A stretch of DNA of 64,000 nt. Origin: Vitreoscilla sp. (lineage in GTDB: Bacteria; Pseudomonadota; Gammaproteobacteria; Burkholderiales; Neisseriaceae). The notes beneath the pieces were generated by a model. It had not been told where the DNA came from. It worked only from the letters and a program-made list of their open reading frames with translations, and did no database searches. The stretch spans positions 22,108-86,107 of the forward strand of contig JASLFS010000003.1 in NCBI GenBank assembly GCA_030150505.1. The letters are read 5' to 3'. The first letter of the stretch is position 1; each line of letters opens with the position of its first letter. Shown one piece after another: positions 44,593 to 54,186 of this stretch. A program made the translations under genes and the position numbers.

Positions 44593-46485
44593 TTAAATAG
44601 ATAATAACAACTGATTCATTCGTTTAACAAAGCTAGCAGGATCATCTAGCTTACCGCCCTCAGCCAATAAAGCTTGATCAAACAACAACTCCGCTAACTC
44701 TTGTTGATTAATCGCATTGCTTTCACCTTCAAAGCGCTTCAATAGCATATGCTCAGGATTAATTTCCAATACTGGCTTAGCCACAGGAAGCTGATCTTTT
44801 GCACCAGCGGCTTCAAGCATACGAGCCAAATGCTGGCTCATATCATGCTCACCAACCACCAAGCATGCAGGGCTTTCAATTAAACGATTTGTCGCCCGTA
44901 CATCAGCAACTTTATCACCCAAAGCAGCTTTCATTTTAGCAACCAAATCTTTACTATCTTCTTCAATTTTTGCCTGTTCAGCCTTTTCAGCCTCATCAGC
45001 CATTTCACCTAAATCTAAACTGCCTTTAGCGACACTGATTAACGTTTTACCATCAAACTCAGGTAGGCTACCAACCACCCACTCATCAACACGATCAATT
45101 AATAATAAAACCTCAATGCCTTTTTTATTAAATACTTCCATGTGTGGGCTATTTTTAGCCGCAGCATAACTATCAGCCGTAATATAATAAATCTTATCTT
45201 GGCCCTCTTTCATGCGGCCAATATAATCAGCAAAGCTCACATTTTGCTCATCATTACCACCATGAGTACTTGCAAAACGCAACAATCCCGCAATTTTATC
45301 TTTGTTACCAACATCCTCGCCAACACCTTCTTTTAAAACACGACCGAAGGTATTCCAGAAAGTTTTGTATTTATCCAACTGGTTTTTAGCCAAATCTTCA
45401 AGCAAACCCAAAACTTTTTTAACGCAGCCAGAGCGAATCACATCCAAGTCTTTGCTCTCTTGCAAAATTTCACGAGAAACATTCAATGGCAAATCATTGC
45501 TATCAATAATTCCTCGTACAAATCTCAAGTACATCGGCATTAACTTTTGAACATCATCCATAATAAAGACACGTTTAACATATAGTTTCACTCCACTTTT
45601 AGGCTCTCTATCATACAAATCATAAGGAGCATTTTCAGGAATATACAATAATTCCGTATACTCTTGTCGGCCTTCAACCTTAGCATGCGACCAAGCCAAT
45701 GCTTGACCAAAATCATGTGAAACATGCTGATAAAACTCTTGATACTGCTCTTCAGTAATCTCATTCTTTGAACGAGTCCAAAGTGCTTGCCCTTGATTCA
45801 CAGCTTCCAAATCATCGCTGTGAATAATATTGCCTTCATCATCATATTCCGGTGCTTTTTTCATCATAATAGGAACTGAAATATGATCACTGTATGTCGT
45901 TACAATGCGACGAAGCGTCCAATCGCTTAAAAAATCATCTTGCTCTTCTTTAAGATGCAAAATAATATCGGTACCCCGTTTTTCTTTTGTGATGGTCTCA
46001 ACAGTAAACTCACCATCGCCCTGACTTTCCCATCGCACAGCTGCATCCGCAGTCAATCCAGCACGATGGCTTTCTACTGTTACCTTATCAGCAACAATAA
46101 ATGCAGAATAAAAACCCACACCAAACTGACCAATTAAATGAGCATCTTTTTGTTTATCGCCTGTTAATTGCTCAAAGAAAGCTTTGGTGCCAGATTTTGC
46201 AATTGTTCCTAAATGATCAATAATTTCAGCTTGGCTCATACCAATACCATTATCAGAAATGGTTACCGTACGTTTTTCAGCATCAGCCGTAACAGTAATT
46301 TTTAGCTCAGGATCATTAGCAAGATAGTCAGGATGACTTAAAGACTCAAAACGTAGCTTATCAATAGCATCAGCTGCGTTTGAAATTAATTCTCTTAAGA
46401 AAATCTCTTTGTTTGAATACAAAGAGTGAATCATTAATTGTAATAATTGTTTTACTTCTGTTTGAAAACTTAATGTTTCTTTCAT
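44593..46485 (-). CDS. htpG: Chaperone HtpG (bacterial Hsp90)
   Basis: A 630-residue ATP-dependent homodimeric chaperone. The N-terminal GHKL ATPase has all motifs: ELISNAADAIDKLRF, ISDNGIGM and GQFGVGFYSAF. The middle domain contains GVKLYVKRVFIMDD and DLPLNVSREILQ, and a C-terminal dimerisation domain follows. The ATG at 46485 (MKETLSFQ) has GAGG 6 nt upstream; the frame's extension to 46512 is not supported. Confidence 0.97.
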   Translation of the reverse strand: MKETLSFQTEVKQLLQLMIHSLYSNKEIFLRELISNAADAIDKLRFESLSHPDYLANDPELKITVTADAEKRTVTISDNGIGMSQAEIIDHLGTIAKSGTKAFFEQLTGDKQKDAHLIGQFGVGFYSAFIVADKVTVESHRAGLTADAAVRWESQGDGEFTVETITKEKRGTDIILHLKEEQDDFLSDWTLRRIVTTYSDHISVPIMMKKAPEYDDEGNIIHSDDLEAVNQGQALWTRSKNEITEEQYQEFYQHVSHDFGQALAWSHAKVEGRQEYTELLYIPENAPYDLYDREPKSGVKLYVKRVFIMDDVQKLMPMYLRFVRGIIDSNDLPLNVSREILQESKDLDVIRSGCVKKVLGLLEDLAKNQLDKYKTFWNTFGRVLKEGVGEDVGNKDKIAGLLRFASTHGGNDEQNVSFADYIGRMKEGQDKIYYITADSYAAAKNSPHMEVFNKKGIEVLLLIDRVDEWVVGSLPEFDGKTLISVAKGSLDLGEMADEAEKAEQAKIEEDSKDLVAKMKAALGDKVADVRATNRLIESPACLVVGEHDMSQHLARMLEAAGAKDQLPVAKPVLEINPEHMLLKRFEGESNAINQQELAELLFDQALLAEGGKLDDPASFVKRMNQLLLSI

Positions 46486-46564
46486 AACAACCTCACCTAA
46501 AACACATTGCATATTAAATATGCTTAATTAAATGAGGTCGCTTAAAAGAATTTCAAGCCTAAAT

Positions 46565-47293
46565 TTAATTCACGCTTTGTGAACAACCCGATACCATGGC
46601 TTTTAATTCGCCAGGTTCTAAAATCTGAATATGTTTATGATCAACATGAATCAAACCAGCTTGGTGAAATTTAGACAATGTTCGACTAACAGTCTCTAAT
46701 TTCAAACCCAAATAACTGCCTATTTCCTCACGAGACATACGCAAAATAAAATCATAAGCAGCAAAGCCTCGACTTTGTAAACGCTGAGACAAATTCAGTA
46801 AAAAAGCAGCCAACCGCTCTTCTGACTTCATGTTGCCTAATAACAACATCACACCTTGGTCACGAACAATCTCACGACTCATTAAGCGATAAAAATGACG
46901 TTGCAATGAAGGAATCTCAGCAGCTAACTCTTCTAAACGAGAAAATGGTAGTTCACAAACTTCACTGTCTTCAAGAGCAACAGCGTCACAAGTATGTTCA
47001 CCAGTAGAAATGCCATCCAAGCCAATTAATTCACCAGACATAGAGAAACCAGTCACCTGATCACGCCCATCTTGGCTCACAATTGTCGTTTTCATAAAGC
47101 CTGTTCGAATAGCAAAAAAGGATGTAAATGGCTCGCCTACTCTAAATAGGTACTCTCCACGCTTTAATCGACGGCTCTGACGAATGACAGCATCAATCTG
47201 ATCAAATTCATCTGGCATTAAACCCACGGGTAAACATAACTCTCTTAACGAACAAGTCGAACAAAGTGTTTTTAATACATTATTGGTTGCCAT
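46565..47293 (-). CDS. fnr: FNR oxygen-sensing transcriptional regulator
   Basis: A 242-residue Crp/Fnr regulator with a likely [4Fe-4S] cluster: Cys11, Cys14 and Cys20 (CSTCSLRELC) plus Cys102 (EHTCDAV), the FNR pattern. A cNMP-like beta barrel, dimer helix (LPFSRLEELAAEIPSLQRHFYRLMSREI) and helix-turn-helix REEIGSYLGLKLETVSRTLSKF follow. Its recognition residues E, S and R (ETVSR) predict TTGAT-N4-ATCAA binding. Such a site lies in the divergent spacer before hemN. Confidence 0.95.
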   Translation of the reverse strand: MATNNVLKTLCSTCSLRELCLPVGLMPDEFDQIDAVIRQSRRLKRGEYLFRVGEPFTSFFAIRTGFMKTTIVSQDGRDQVTGFSMSGELIGLDGISTGEHTCDAVALEDSEVCELPFSRLEELAAEIPSLQRHFYRLMSREIVRDQGVMLLLGNMKSEERLAAFLLNLSQRLQSRGFAAYDFILRMSREEIGSYLGLKLETVSRTLSKFHQAGLIHVDHKHIQILEPGELKAMVSGCSQSVN

Positions 47294-47440
47294 TCATCTA
47301 AACCCTTTAAATCAGTTCCAAAAAAGCACCTCAACACAAATTGGCACTTATTATAAAGTCATTTGATGAAGCCAATTATTATTCTTGACTTTATCAGCGT
47401 AGGATTCTAACATTTTTCTATTTGTTAATAAACATCGTCA

Positions 47441-47454
47441 TTGATTTTAATCAA
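47441..47454 (+). promoter_or_regulatory. FNR box upstream of hemN
   Basis: TTGATTTTAATCAA is a perfect TTGAT-N4-ATCAA dyad, centred about 71 nt before the hemN ATG and about 154 nt from the divergent fnr start. Confidence 0.85.
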
Positions 47455-47518
47455 TATCCAAAATCAAATGTCATGCAAAGATTTTAAACTTTTAGTATTA
47501 TTTTATGGAAGTAGGTGT

Positions 47519-48925
47519 ATGAAATTTACTGCGCTACAGCAATTCAAAGCTGTCGATTTTGATAGAAATCTGATCCAGTCACTCAGCGGTAAAGGCCCAC
47601 GTTATACTTCTTACCCAACTGCAGACCGATTTATACCCGACTTTACCGAACCAGATTATTTAGCTGCCCTACAACGACGCCAGAGCACCGATGCCAGTAA
47701 TCCATTGTCATTGTATGTGCACATTCCGTTTTGCAATACCATTTGCTATTACTGTGGCTGCAATAAAATCATTACCAAAGATAAATCAAAAGCAGATATT
47801 TATATTGATTACTTAGGTAAAGAGTTGTCTTTACTATCAGAACATTTGCATAACAAACCAATCATTAGCCAACTTCATTTTGGCGGCGGAACACCAACTT
47901 TCCTAAATGACAGCCAACTAGAAACAGTTTTCAAACTCATTAAACAACACTTTACATTAGTGGAAAATGGCGAGTATTCCATTGAAATTGATCCTAGAAA
48001 AGTCACTCGTTCATCTGTTTTTAAACTAAAAGAACTCGGTTTTAATCGCATGAGCATTGGCATTCAAGACTTTAATCTAGATGTCCAAAAAGCAGTTAAT
48101 CGCGTGCAAACAGAAGAAGAAACAGCCATTGTTATCAATGCTGCTCGTGAAGCTGGTTTCAAATCCATTAGTGTTGATTTGATTTATGGTTTGCCTCATC
48201 AAACCTTAGATTCAATGCGGGAAACGCTTGACCGTGTTTTAGCATTAGATCCCGATAGATTAGCCATTTATCACTACGCACACTTGCCACACCTATTTAA
48301 ACCGCAGCGACGCATCAACGAAACAGATTTACCAAGCAGTGAAGAAAAATTAGATATTTTGCAAATGTTTGTCGAAACATTAATCCAAAAAGGCTATGTC
48401 TTCATTGGTATGGATCACTTTGCAAAACCCAATGATGAATTGTCTTTAGCGCTAAATGAAGGCCGTTTACAGCGAAATTTCCAAGGTTATTCAACGTATG
48501 CTGACTGCGATATGGTTTCTATCGGTGTATCTTCCATTGGAAAAGTAGGCGATATTTATGCACAAAATGAGCGTGACATTGATGCTTATTATCAAAGTTT
48601 AGACAACAATCAATTGCCTATTTTCCGTGGCATGCGCTTAGATGCAGATGACTTATTACGCAGACAATTGATTCAGGATTTAATGTGCAGATTTCAGTTA
48701 CAACATAATGATTATGAAAAAGAATTTGGCATTCAATTTAAAGAATATTTTGCTGCAGAATTGGCTGATTTAGAGCAATTTGTAAAACTAGGCTTGGTCA
48801 ATATCGAAGATAATTACTTATGGGTTACTGCTAAAGGTCGTTTTTTAATTCGCAATATTGCTATGGTTTTTGATAAACATTTACGAGAGCGCAACACACA
48901 AGCCACTTACTCTCAAACAGTATAA
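47519..48925 (+). CDS. hemN: Oxygen-independent coproporphyrinogen III oxidase
   Basis: Radical SAM enzyme that converts coproporphyrinogen III to protoporphyrinogen IX without oxygen. 468 residues: N-terminal GPRYTSYPTADRF, the cluster motif HIPFCNTICYYCGCNK (CxxxCxxC plus the extra HemN Cys), FGGGTPTFL, and the C-terminal HemN domain. The ATG at 47519 (MKFTALQQF) has GGAAGTAGGTGT in front. The longer frame would start inside the FNR box (47441), so it is rejected. FNR control makes anaerobic induction likely. Confidence 0.96.
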   Translation: MKFTALQQFKAVDFDRNLIQSLSGKGPRYTSYPTADRFIPDFTEPDYLAALQRRQSTDASNPLSLYVHIPFCNTICYYCGCNKIITKDKSKADIYIDYLGKELSLLSEHLHNKPIISQLHFGGGTPTFLNDSQLETVFKLIKQHFTLVENGEYSIEIDPRKVTRSSVFKLKELGFNRMSIGIQDFNLDVQKAVNRVQTEEETAIVINAAREAGFKSISVDLIYGLPHQTLDSMRETLDRVLALDPDRLAIYHYAHLPHLFKPQRRINETDLPSSEEKLDILQMFVETLIQKGYVFIGMDHFAKPNDELSLALNEGRLQRNFQGYSTYADCDMVSIGVSSIGKVGDIYAQNERDIDAYYQSLDNNQLPIFRGMRLDADDLLRRQLIQDLMCRFQLQHNDYEKEFGIQFKEYFAAELADLEQFVKLGLVNIEDNYLWVTAKGRFLIRNIAMVFDKHLRERNTQATYSQTV

Positions 48926-48942
48926 AACCATTACAAAATCTC

Positions 48943-48984
48943 AAAACTCCACTTAAATTTCAATAATTAAGTGGAGTTTTTTAT
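48943..48984 (+). terminator. hemN terminator
   Basis: AAAACTCCACTTAA (48943-48956) and TTAAGTGGAGTTTT (48967-48980) then T2AT2; A-tract on the other side also serves the convergent DMT gene. Confidence 0.88.
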
Positions 48985-48999
48985 TCATGGCATTCAATG

Positions 49000-49881
49000 T
49001 TATATTTCTAAATAAATACCCACATAACGTAACCATTTTTCTAAATAAAATAAAACAGCAATGGCTAAACTCGCCAACCCAACGCCAAGATAATTCCATT
49101 TTGATAGCTTTTCTTTAAAGAGCATCACACCAACAAATAAACCACCAATAATGACGCCTATATTAACGCCAGTAAAAACCAATGTGGGTGAATAACTAAA
49201 TTCCTGATGTGCTCGAATATAAAACCAAATATTACCAAAATTCAAACAACCCAAAACAACACCAGCTAGCAAACTTTTGCTATCAAATGCATATCTCTTG
49301 AGTAAAACATATAACCACATCAATGTGCCAGCCAGTGCAAATACCATTAGCAAATTCATGCTGGAAGATTGCCCCGTTTTGGCTAAACTCTTAAAGCCAA
49401 TATCAATTAAACCAAAACCAAGCCAGACCAAAAGCAAATATAACCAACCAAAAGAACTCTTTTGTTCTGTATCTTGTTTTTTATCCAATAAACAAAACAG
49501 CGCAGCAAATGCCAACAACAATCCAAAAAAACGGGTAACGGATAAATGCTCGCCGAAATAAGTAAATGAAGCCACAATTGGAATAAATAAAGATAGCCTT
49601 TGTGCTGCATCGCTACGTACAATCCCTGCCGTAGAAACTGCTTTCCCTAAAATCAAGAAAATACTGGGCAATAAAATACCCAAAGCCAGCAAAACACTTA
49701 ACATATCTGCATTCCACTGCCAAACCTGATATTCCGGCTTTAAAAATATAAATACACACGCAATAGCAATCAAATAATTCATTGCCACCGCAACTGCAAC
49801 ATTGATTTTATAAATAGCCGCAAGCTTTAATAAAATAGATACAGATACACTAAAGACAACACATAACAATATATTAATCAT
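49000..49881 (-). CDS. DMT superfamily (EamA-like) transporter
   Basis: A 293-residue protein with ten hydrophobic helices in two five-helix halves. The second half closes with IGGLFVGVMLFKEKLSKWNYLGVGLASLAIAVLFY, a typical EamA end. The first half has IFLILGKAVSTAGIVRSDAAQRLSLFIPI, as in small-metabolite exporters. The substrate is unknown. It is followed upstream (6 nt) by the DUF1289 gene on the same strand, suggesting one transcript. No ribosome site better than GTTTC is visible before the ATG. Confidence 0.82.
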   Translation of the reverse strand: MINILLCVVFSVSVSILLKLAAIYKINVAVAVAMNYLIAIACVFIFLKPEYQVWQWNADMLSVLLALGILLPSIFLILGKAVSTAGIVRSDAAQRLSLFIPIVASFTYFGEHLSVTRFFGLLLAFAALFCLLDKKQDTEQKSSFGWLYLLLVWLGFGLIDIGFKSLAKTGQSSSMNLLMVFALAGTLMWLYVLLKRYAFDSKSLLAGVVLGCLNFGNIWFYIRAHQEFSYSPTLVFTGVNIGVIIGGLFVGVMLFKEKLSKWNYLGVGLASLAIAVLFYLEKWLRYVGIYLEI

Positions 49882-49887
49882 GAAACT

Positions 49888-50151
49888 TTACTCTTCATTT
49901 AACCAATCCAATTGTGGGCGTAAACCCTCTAAATGGCTTTGACTTTGCTGGCTTTGTTGTTTTCTTATCAACCATGCCCGATGCCGACGATGACATAATT
50001 GTATAACCATTCTTTTTTGTTGATTAGTCATTTTCAACCAATGCAATCTCTCATCTCTTGACCGAAAACATCCTTTGCAATAACCACGATTATTGCTTTC
50101 ACAAATACCAATACATGGACTCGGAATATAAAAGAACTCTAATTGCTCCAT
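49888..50151 (-). CDS. DUF1289 family cysteine-rich small protein
   Basis: About 87 residues. The DUF1289 core PSPCIGICESNNRGYCKGCFRSRDERLHW carries four cysteines that could bind zinc or an Fe-S cluster. The tail is Arg/Gln-rich (RRHRAWLIRKQQSQQSQ). Function unknown. Starts at 50151 (MEQLEFF), 50157 (GTG) and 50163 are all possible; AAGGATGG lies just upstream, and MEQLEFF fits relatives best. It is upstream of, and probably co-transcribed with, the DMT gene. Confidence 0.72.
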   Translation of the reverse strand: MEQLEFFYIPSPCIGICESNNRGYCKGCFRSRDERLHWLKMTNQQKRMVIQLCHRRHRAWLIRKQQSQQSQSHLEGLRPQLDWLNEE

Positions 50152-50422
50152 GCCCACATCCATCCTTATTAAGATTCAATGTTTCATCAAAAAAACATCA
50201 TTTTTTTAAATAGAAATTATTGATAAGAAGACAAATACAACAGTTCAACAAGACAAAATAGTAAAAAAATGTTATATTTCAAAACGTTTATAAATATTTC
50301 CAGTACTATTTTACGACACAATGTGCCAATTGAATAAAAATTGGTTATCTGCAAAAAAACGCAATATAGCAATTAAAACAATGCTATAATTTGCACCTAA
50401 TTTTTTCTAGAAGTCAAATTCC

Positions 50423-52237
50423 ATGAGTAAAAAAATACGTAACATTGCCATTATCGCCCACGTCGATCATGGCAAAACAACATTGGTTGACCAACTTTTG
50501 CGTCAATCAGGCACTTTCCGTTCAAATCAACAAGTTGATGAGCGCGTAATGGACAGTGGCGATATTGAGAAAGAACGTGGTATTACCATTTTGGCAAAAA
50601 ATACTGCCATTGAATATGAAGGTTACCACATCAACATCGTTGATACCCCAGGACACGCGGACTTCGGTGGCGAAGTTGAACGTGTACTAGGCATGGTAGA
50701 TTGCGTGGTATTGTTGGTTGATGCACAAGAAGGCCCAATGCCACAAACTCGCTTTGTAACTAAAAAAGCATTAGCTTTAGGTTTACATCCTATCGTCGTT
50801 ATCAATAAAGTTGACCGTCCTGGTGCTCGCCCTAGCTGGGTGATTGACCAAACATTTGAATTATTTGATGGTTTGGGTGCGACTGATGAGCAATTGGACT
50901 TCCCAATCGTTTACGCTTCTGGATTAAATGGCTTTGCTAAATTGGAAGAAAGCGATGAGAGCAGCGATATGCGCCCATTGTTTGAAACCATTTTAAAACA
51001 TACACCAGCGCCTGAAGGCGATGCTGATAAACCTTTGCAATTCCAAATTTCACAATTGGACTACTCAACTTACACTGGTCGCTTAGGCATTGGTCGTATT
51101 TTGAATGGTCGTATTCGTCCAGGTCAATTGGTTACTGTTATGAACCATGACGAACAAATTTGCCAAGGTCGTATTAACCAACTATTAGGCTTTAAAGGCT
51201 TGGAACGTGTTCCTCAAGAAGAAGCTGAAGCTGGCGAAATCGTGATCATTTCTGGTCTAGATGAAATCGGCATTGGCGTAACCATTTGTGACCGTGAAAA
51301 TCCTATTGGCTTGGCATCTTTAACTGTTGACGAACCAACTCTAACCATGGACTTCATGGTTAATACTTCACCTTTAGCAGGTACTGAAGGTAAATTCATT
51401 ACCAGCCGTCAAATCCGTGACCGTTTGCAAAAAGAATTGCTAACTAACGTGGCTTTACGTGTTGAAGACACTGCTGATGCAGATATCTTCCGCGTTTCTG
51501 GTCGTGGTGAATTGCACTTGACTATTTTGCTTGAAAACATGCGCCGTGAAGGTTTTGAAATGGCAGTTGCCAAACCTCGCGTAGTTTACCGTGAAATCGA
51601 TGGTCAAAAATGTGAGCCTTACGAGAACCTAACAGTTGACGTTGAAGATACAACGCAAGGTGCGGTAATGGAAGAATTAGGTCGCCGCCGTGGTGAATTG
51701 GTAAACATGGAAAGCGATGGCAATGGCCGTACTCGTTTGGAATACCATATTCCTGCTCGTGGCTTAATTGGCTTCCAAGGTGAATTCATGACATTGACTC
51801 GCGGTGTAGGCTTAATGTCTCACGTGTTTGATGACTATGCACCTGTAAAAGCAGACATGCCTGGCCGCCACAATGGTGTATTGATTTCTCAAGAATCTGG
51901 TGAAGCTGTTGCTTACGCACTTTGGAACTTGGAAGACCGCGGTAAAATGTTCGTGGTTCCTGGCGACAAAATTTATGAAGGCATGGTTATTGGTATCCAC
52001 AGCCGTGATAATGACTTAGTTGTTAACCCATTAAAAGGTAAAAAACTAACTAACGTTCGTGCTAGTGGTACTGATGAAGCAGTTCGTTTAACAACGCCAA
52101 TCAAATTAACTTTGGAAAGCGCTGTTGAATTTATTGCTGATGATGAGTTGGTTGAAATCACGCCTAAGAGCTTGCGTATCCGTAAACGCTACTTGCAAGA
52201 GAATGAGCGCCGTAAACATTTCAAAAAATTAGATTAA
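50423..52237 (+). CDS. typA: Translational GTPase TypA/BipA
   Basis: A 604-residue ribosome-binding GTPase used in stress and low-temperature ribosome assembly. It has the P-loop AHVDHGKTTLVDQ, switch region RGITI, DTPGHADFGGEVER and NKVDRPGA, then the EF-G-like domains II, III and V. The BipA-specific C-terminus ends in LRIRKRYLQENERRKHFKK. Near-consensus spacing with AGAAG before ATG. A strong terminator is at 52255-52283. Confidence 0.97.
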   Translation: MSKKIRNIAIIAHVDHGKTTLVDQLLRQSGTFRSNQQVDERVMDSGDIEKERGITILAKNTAIEYEGYHINIVDTPGHADFGGEVERVLGMVDCVVLLVDAQEGPMPQTRFVTKKALALGLHPIVVINKVDRPGARPSWVIDQTFELFDGLGATDEQLDFPIVYASGLNGFAKLEESDESSDMRPLFETILKHTPAPEGDADKPLQFQISQLDYSTYTGRLGIGRILNGRIRPGQLVTVMNHDEQICQGRINQLLGFKGLERVPQEEAEAGEIVIISGLDEIGIGVTICDRENPIGLASLTVDEPTLTMDFMVNTSPLAGTEGKFITSRQIRDRLQKELLTNVALRVEDTADADIFRVSGRGELHLTILLENMRREGFEMAVAKPRVVYREIDGQKCEPYENLTVDVEDTTQGAVMEELGRRRGELVNMESDGNGRTRLEYHIPARGLIGFQGEFMTLTRGVGLMSHVFDDYAPVKADMPGRHNGVLISQESGEAVAYALWNLEDRGKMFVVPGDKIYEGMVIGIHSRDNDLVVNPLKGKKLTNVRASGTDEAVRLTTPIKLTLESAVEFIADDELVEITPKSLRIRKRYLQENERRKHFKKLD

Positions 52238-52254
52238 TTTATTTAATCCAATAC

Positions 52255-52283
52255 AAAAGCGACCAAATTTGGTCGCTTTTTTT
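52255..52283 (+). terminator. typA terminator
   Basis: AAAAGCGACC-AAATTT-GGTCGCTTTT followed by T3. Confidence 0.93.
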
Positions 52284-52350
52284 GATTAATATTTGGCAAA
52301 AGCATTGATTTATTGTAATTTGAAAGACATTAATCAAACTGGGATACAAC

Positions 52351-52983
52351 ATGCGTAAACGTCCTAAAAATATTATTACCCGCATCATAATGTGGCTAGC
52401 AGTCGTTATTATTCTTATTTTGGCTGCGATTGTTTGGCAAAACTATCTCCGTACTCAAAATAACAATGAGGTCAGTGTCGTATCTCGTGATGGCATTATT
52501 ACTCAGATACAATCATTAAGCAGATTAGAAACGATGGCTTACAACATTGATACCGTTGTAACAAGTGAGACAAAAGGCAATTGGTTTACCTTGTGGCAAG
52601 ATGCCCAAAAAGGTTTATTTATTGTACAAGGGCAAGTGATTGCGGGCATTGATTTTGATAAGTTAAAACCAGAACAAGTTCGAGTCAACACATCAGATAA
52701 TAGTATTGAAATTGATTTACCTGCAGTTGAAGTGTTTAAAACTTCATTAGATAAAATCGAAGTGTATGATATTACTGGTGGTATTTTAAGCTTAAAACCA
52801 ATGAACAAAAACATGCTAGAAAAAATTCAAGTAGAAGCCAAACGCCAAGTACAGGTATCTGCTTGCCGAGCGGATATTTTAAACATTGCCAATCAAAATG
52901 CAAAAAAACAGGTTACACAGCTATTTGCATTAACAGGTATGCAAGTGACTGTTAACACACAAGCAGTTCCTAACTGTAAATAA
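52351..52983 (+). CDS. DUF4230 family membrane-anchored protein
   Basis: A 210-residue protein. A single N-terminal transmembrane helix (about residues 11-28, after the basic MRKRPKNIITR) is followed by an extracytoplasmic domain with SRLETMAYNIDTVV and VQGQVIAGIDFDKLKPEQVRV. The charged IEIDLPAVEVFKTSLD block and a C-terminal helix fit DUF4230. Function unknown. Two cysteines (SACRAD and VPNC) may pair. Confidence 0.75.
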   Translation: MRKRPKNIITRIIMWLAVVIILILAAIVWQNYLRTQNNNEVSVVSRDGIITQIQSLSRLETMAYNIDTVVTSETKGNWFTLWQDAQKGLFIVQGQVIAGIDFDKLKPEQVRVNTSDNSIEIDLPAVEVFKTSLDKIEVYDITGGILSLKPMNKNMLEKIQVEAKRQVQVSACRADILNIANQNAKKQVTQLFALTGMQVTVNTQAVPNCK

Positions 52984-53004
52984 ATCAACTTTATGGCTTT
53001 ATAC

Positions 53005-53034
53005 AAAGGCAGCAAGACGTTTCAGGCTGCCTTT
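53005..53034 (+). terminator. Uptake-sequence hairpin after the DUF4230 gene
   Basis: AAAGGCAGC (53005-53013) pairs with GCTGCCTTT (53026-53034). TTCAGGCTGCCT at 53021-53032 is the AGGCAGCCTGAA dialect on the minus strand. The T-tract is weak. Confidence 0.6.
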
Positions 53035-53076
53035 GTTAAAATACCCCCTATTACTCTTCATTTGTAGACCGATTCC

Positions 53077-54186
53077 ATGAGCCAAACACCTTTTTCACGC
53101 TATTTAGTTGATACTCGCGCATTTCCAACTGACCCAGTTAAAAATGATTTATTGCTATATGCAAGCCAAATCGTGGCACAACAATCCAATGCACAAACCA
53201 CATTAGCCAAAGAATCTTTGGATGCTAATGTTTACCAAATGCTAAAACAAAATCATTATTTGGGTTTGTCTGTTGCGATGGCGATGTCAGCAAACTCAAA
53301 TATTTACCGTGCATTATGGGAAAGCCTAGAGCGCACGCTGATGGCAAAAACAGAAACTGAAATCCAATGGTTTGCCATTCCGGTGGTTTTAGTGGTTGGC
53401 AGCAATCAAGATATTCAATTGGATAATCAAGTCCCAGTTGACCATCTATTATCTACTGCAGAAAAATTCAATCATTTACAAGACTGGAAACATTTAAATT
53501 TCCATTCAACTTTATTGGATGCGGAAAGTTTCACTGCTATTAAAGCGGATAAATGGTTCCAAGCAAAACAAAATATGGATGCCGCTAAAGAGTTTTTAGC
53601 CAGCTTACCAACGCCAACAATTCACGCAGAAGCTGGGCAAGAAGTACAAGTTGTTTATGCAATTGCCTATTCTTCATCTGAATACGCGCACCTAGCTAAC
53701 CAATCCTTGCAAGATGCTGCTTTGCATTTAATGCAAGTTTGGCAAGAGCATTTCACGGTTGAAAATGCCACTATTTTCACCAATCCTTTAGCATTATCAA
53801 CTCCATTGTCCACATTAATTTCAGGCAGCCAAATGCGCTTACGCATGGCTTGTGACGTTTTCACAACCAATGCTATTCGTGCCATCCGCCTACAAAGCCC
53901 ACGTGTTGGCGTTGTTATTGCCAGCCAAGAAGGCGGACAATTATTATTTGGATTTAATGCAACAGAAGGCGCTTTTGAAGTTCAACCAATGGTTTTCGAA
54001 TGGCACTTGGATTTCATGGAAAATATAGATTTGGTATTACAAAATTTCATTGAGCTACTTGCTGAATGCCAAGTAGAAAATATTCGTATCTTACATGAGC
54101 CATTAAAAGAGCAAGATACTTTACCAACATATGCTCAAGCTCGTAACTTGCCAAGTATTAATCCATTATTTGCTGAGATGCAATAA
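53077..54186 (+). CDS. Conserved-looking protein of unknown function
   Basis: A 369-residue soluble protein; I do not recognise a family. No signal peptide or membrane segment. It opens SRYLVDTRAFPTDPVKNDLLLYASQIV, has a hydrophobic beta strand IQWFAIPVVLVVG (about 94-107), a central VVYAIAYSSSEYAHLANQ and a C-terminal VGVVIASQEGGQLLFGFNATEGAFEV. Codon use and composition match its neighbours, so it looks like a normal chromosomal gene. Its stop overlaps the next ATG by 1 nt, coupling it to a tyrosine phosphatase. A one-mismatch uptake sequence lies at 53820-53831. Confidence 0.7.
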   Translation: MSQTPFSRYLVDTRAFPTDPVKNDLLLYASQIVAQQSNAQTTLAKESLDANVYQMLKQNHYLGLSVAMAMSANSNIYRALWESLERTLMAKTETEIQWFAIPVVLVVGSNQDIQLDNQVPVDHLLSTAEKFNHLQDWKHLNFHSTLLDAESFTAIKADKWFQAKQNMDAAKEFLASLPTPTIHAEAGQEVQVVYAIAYSSSEYAHLANQSLQDAALHLMQVWQEHFTVENATIFTNPLALSTPLSTLISGSQMRLRMACDVFTTNAIRAIRLQSPRVGVVIASQEGGQLLFGFNATEGAFEVQPMVFEWHLDFMENIDLVLQNFIELLAECQVENIRILHEPLKEQDTLPTYAQARNLPSINPLFAEMQ

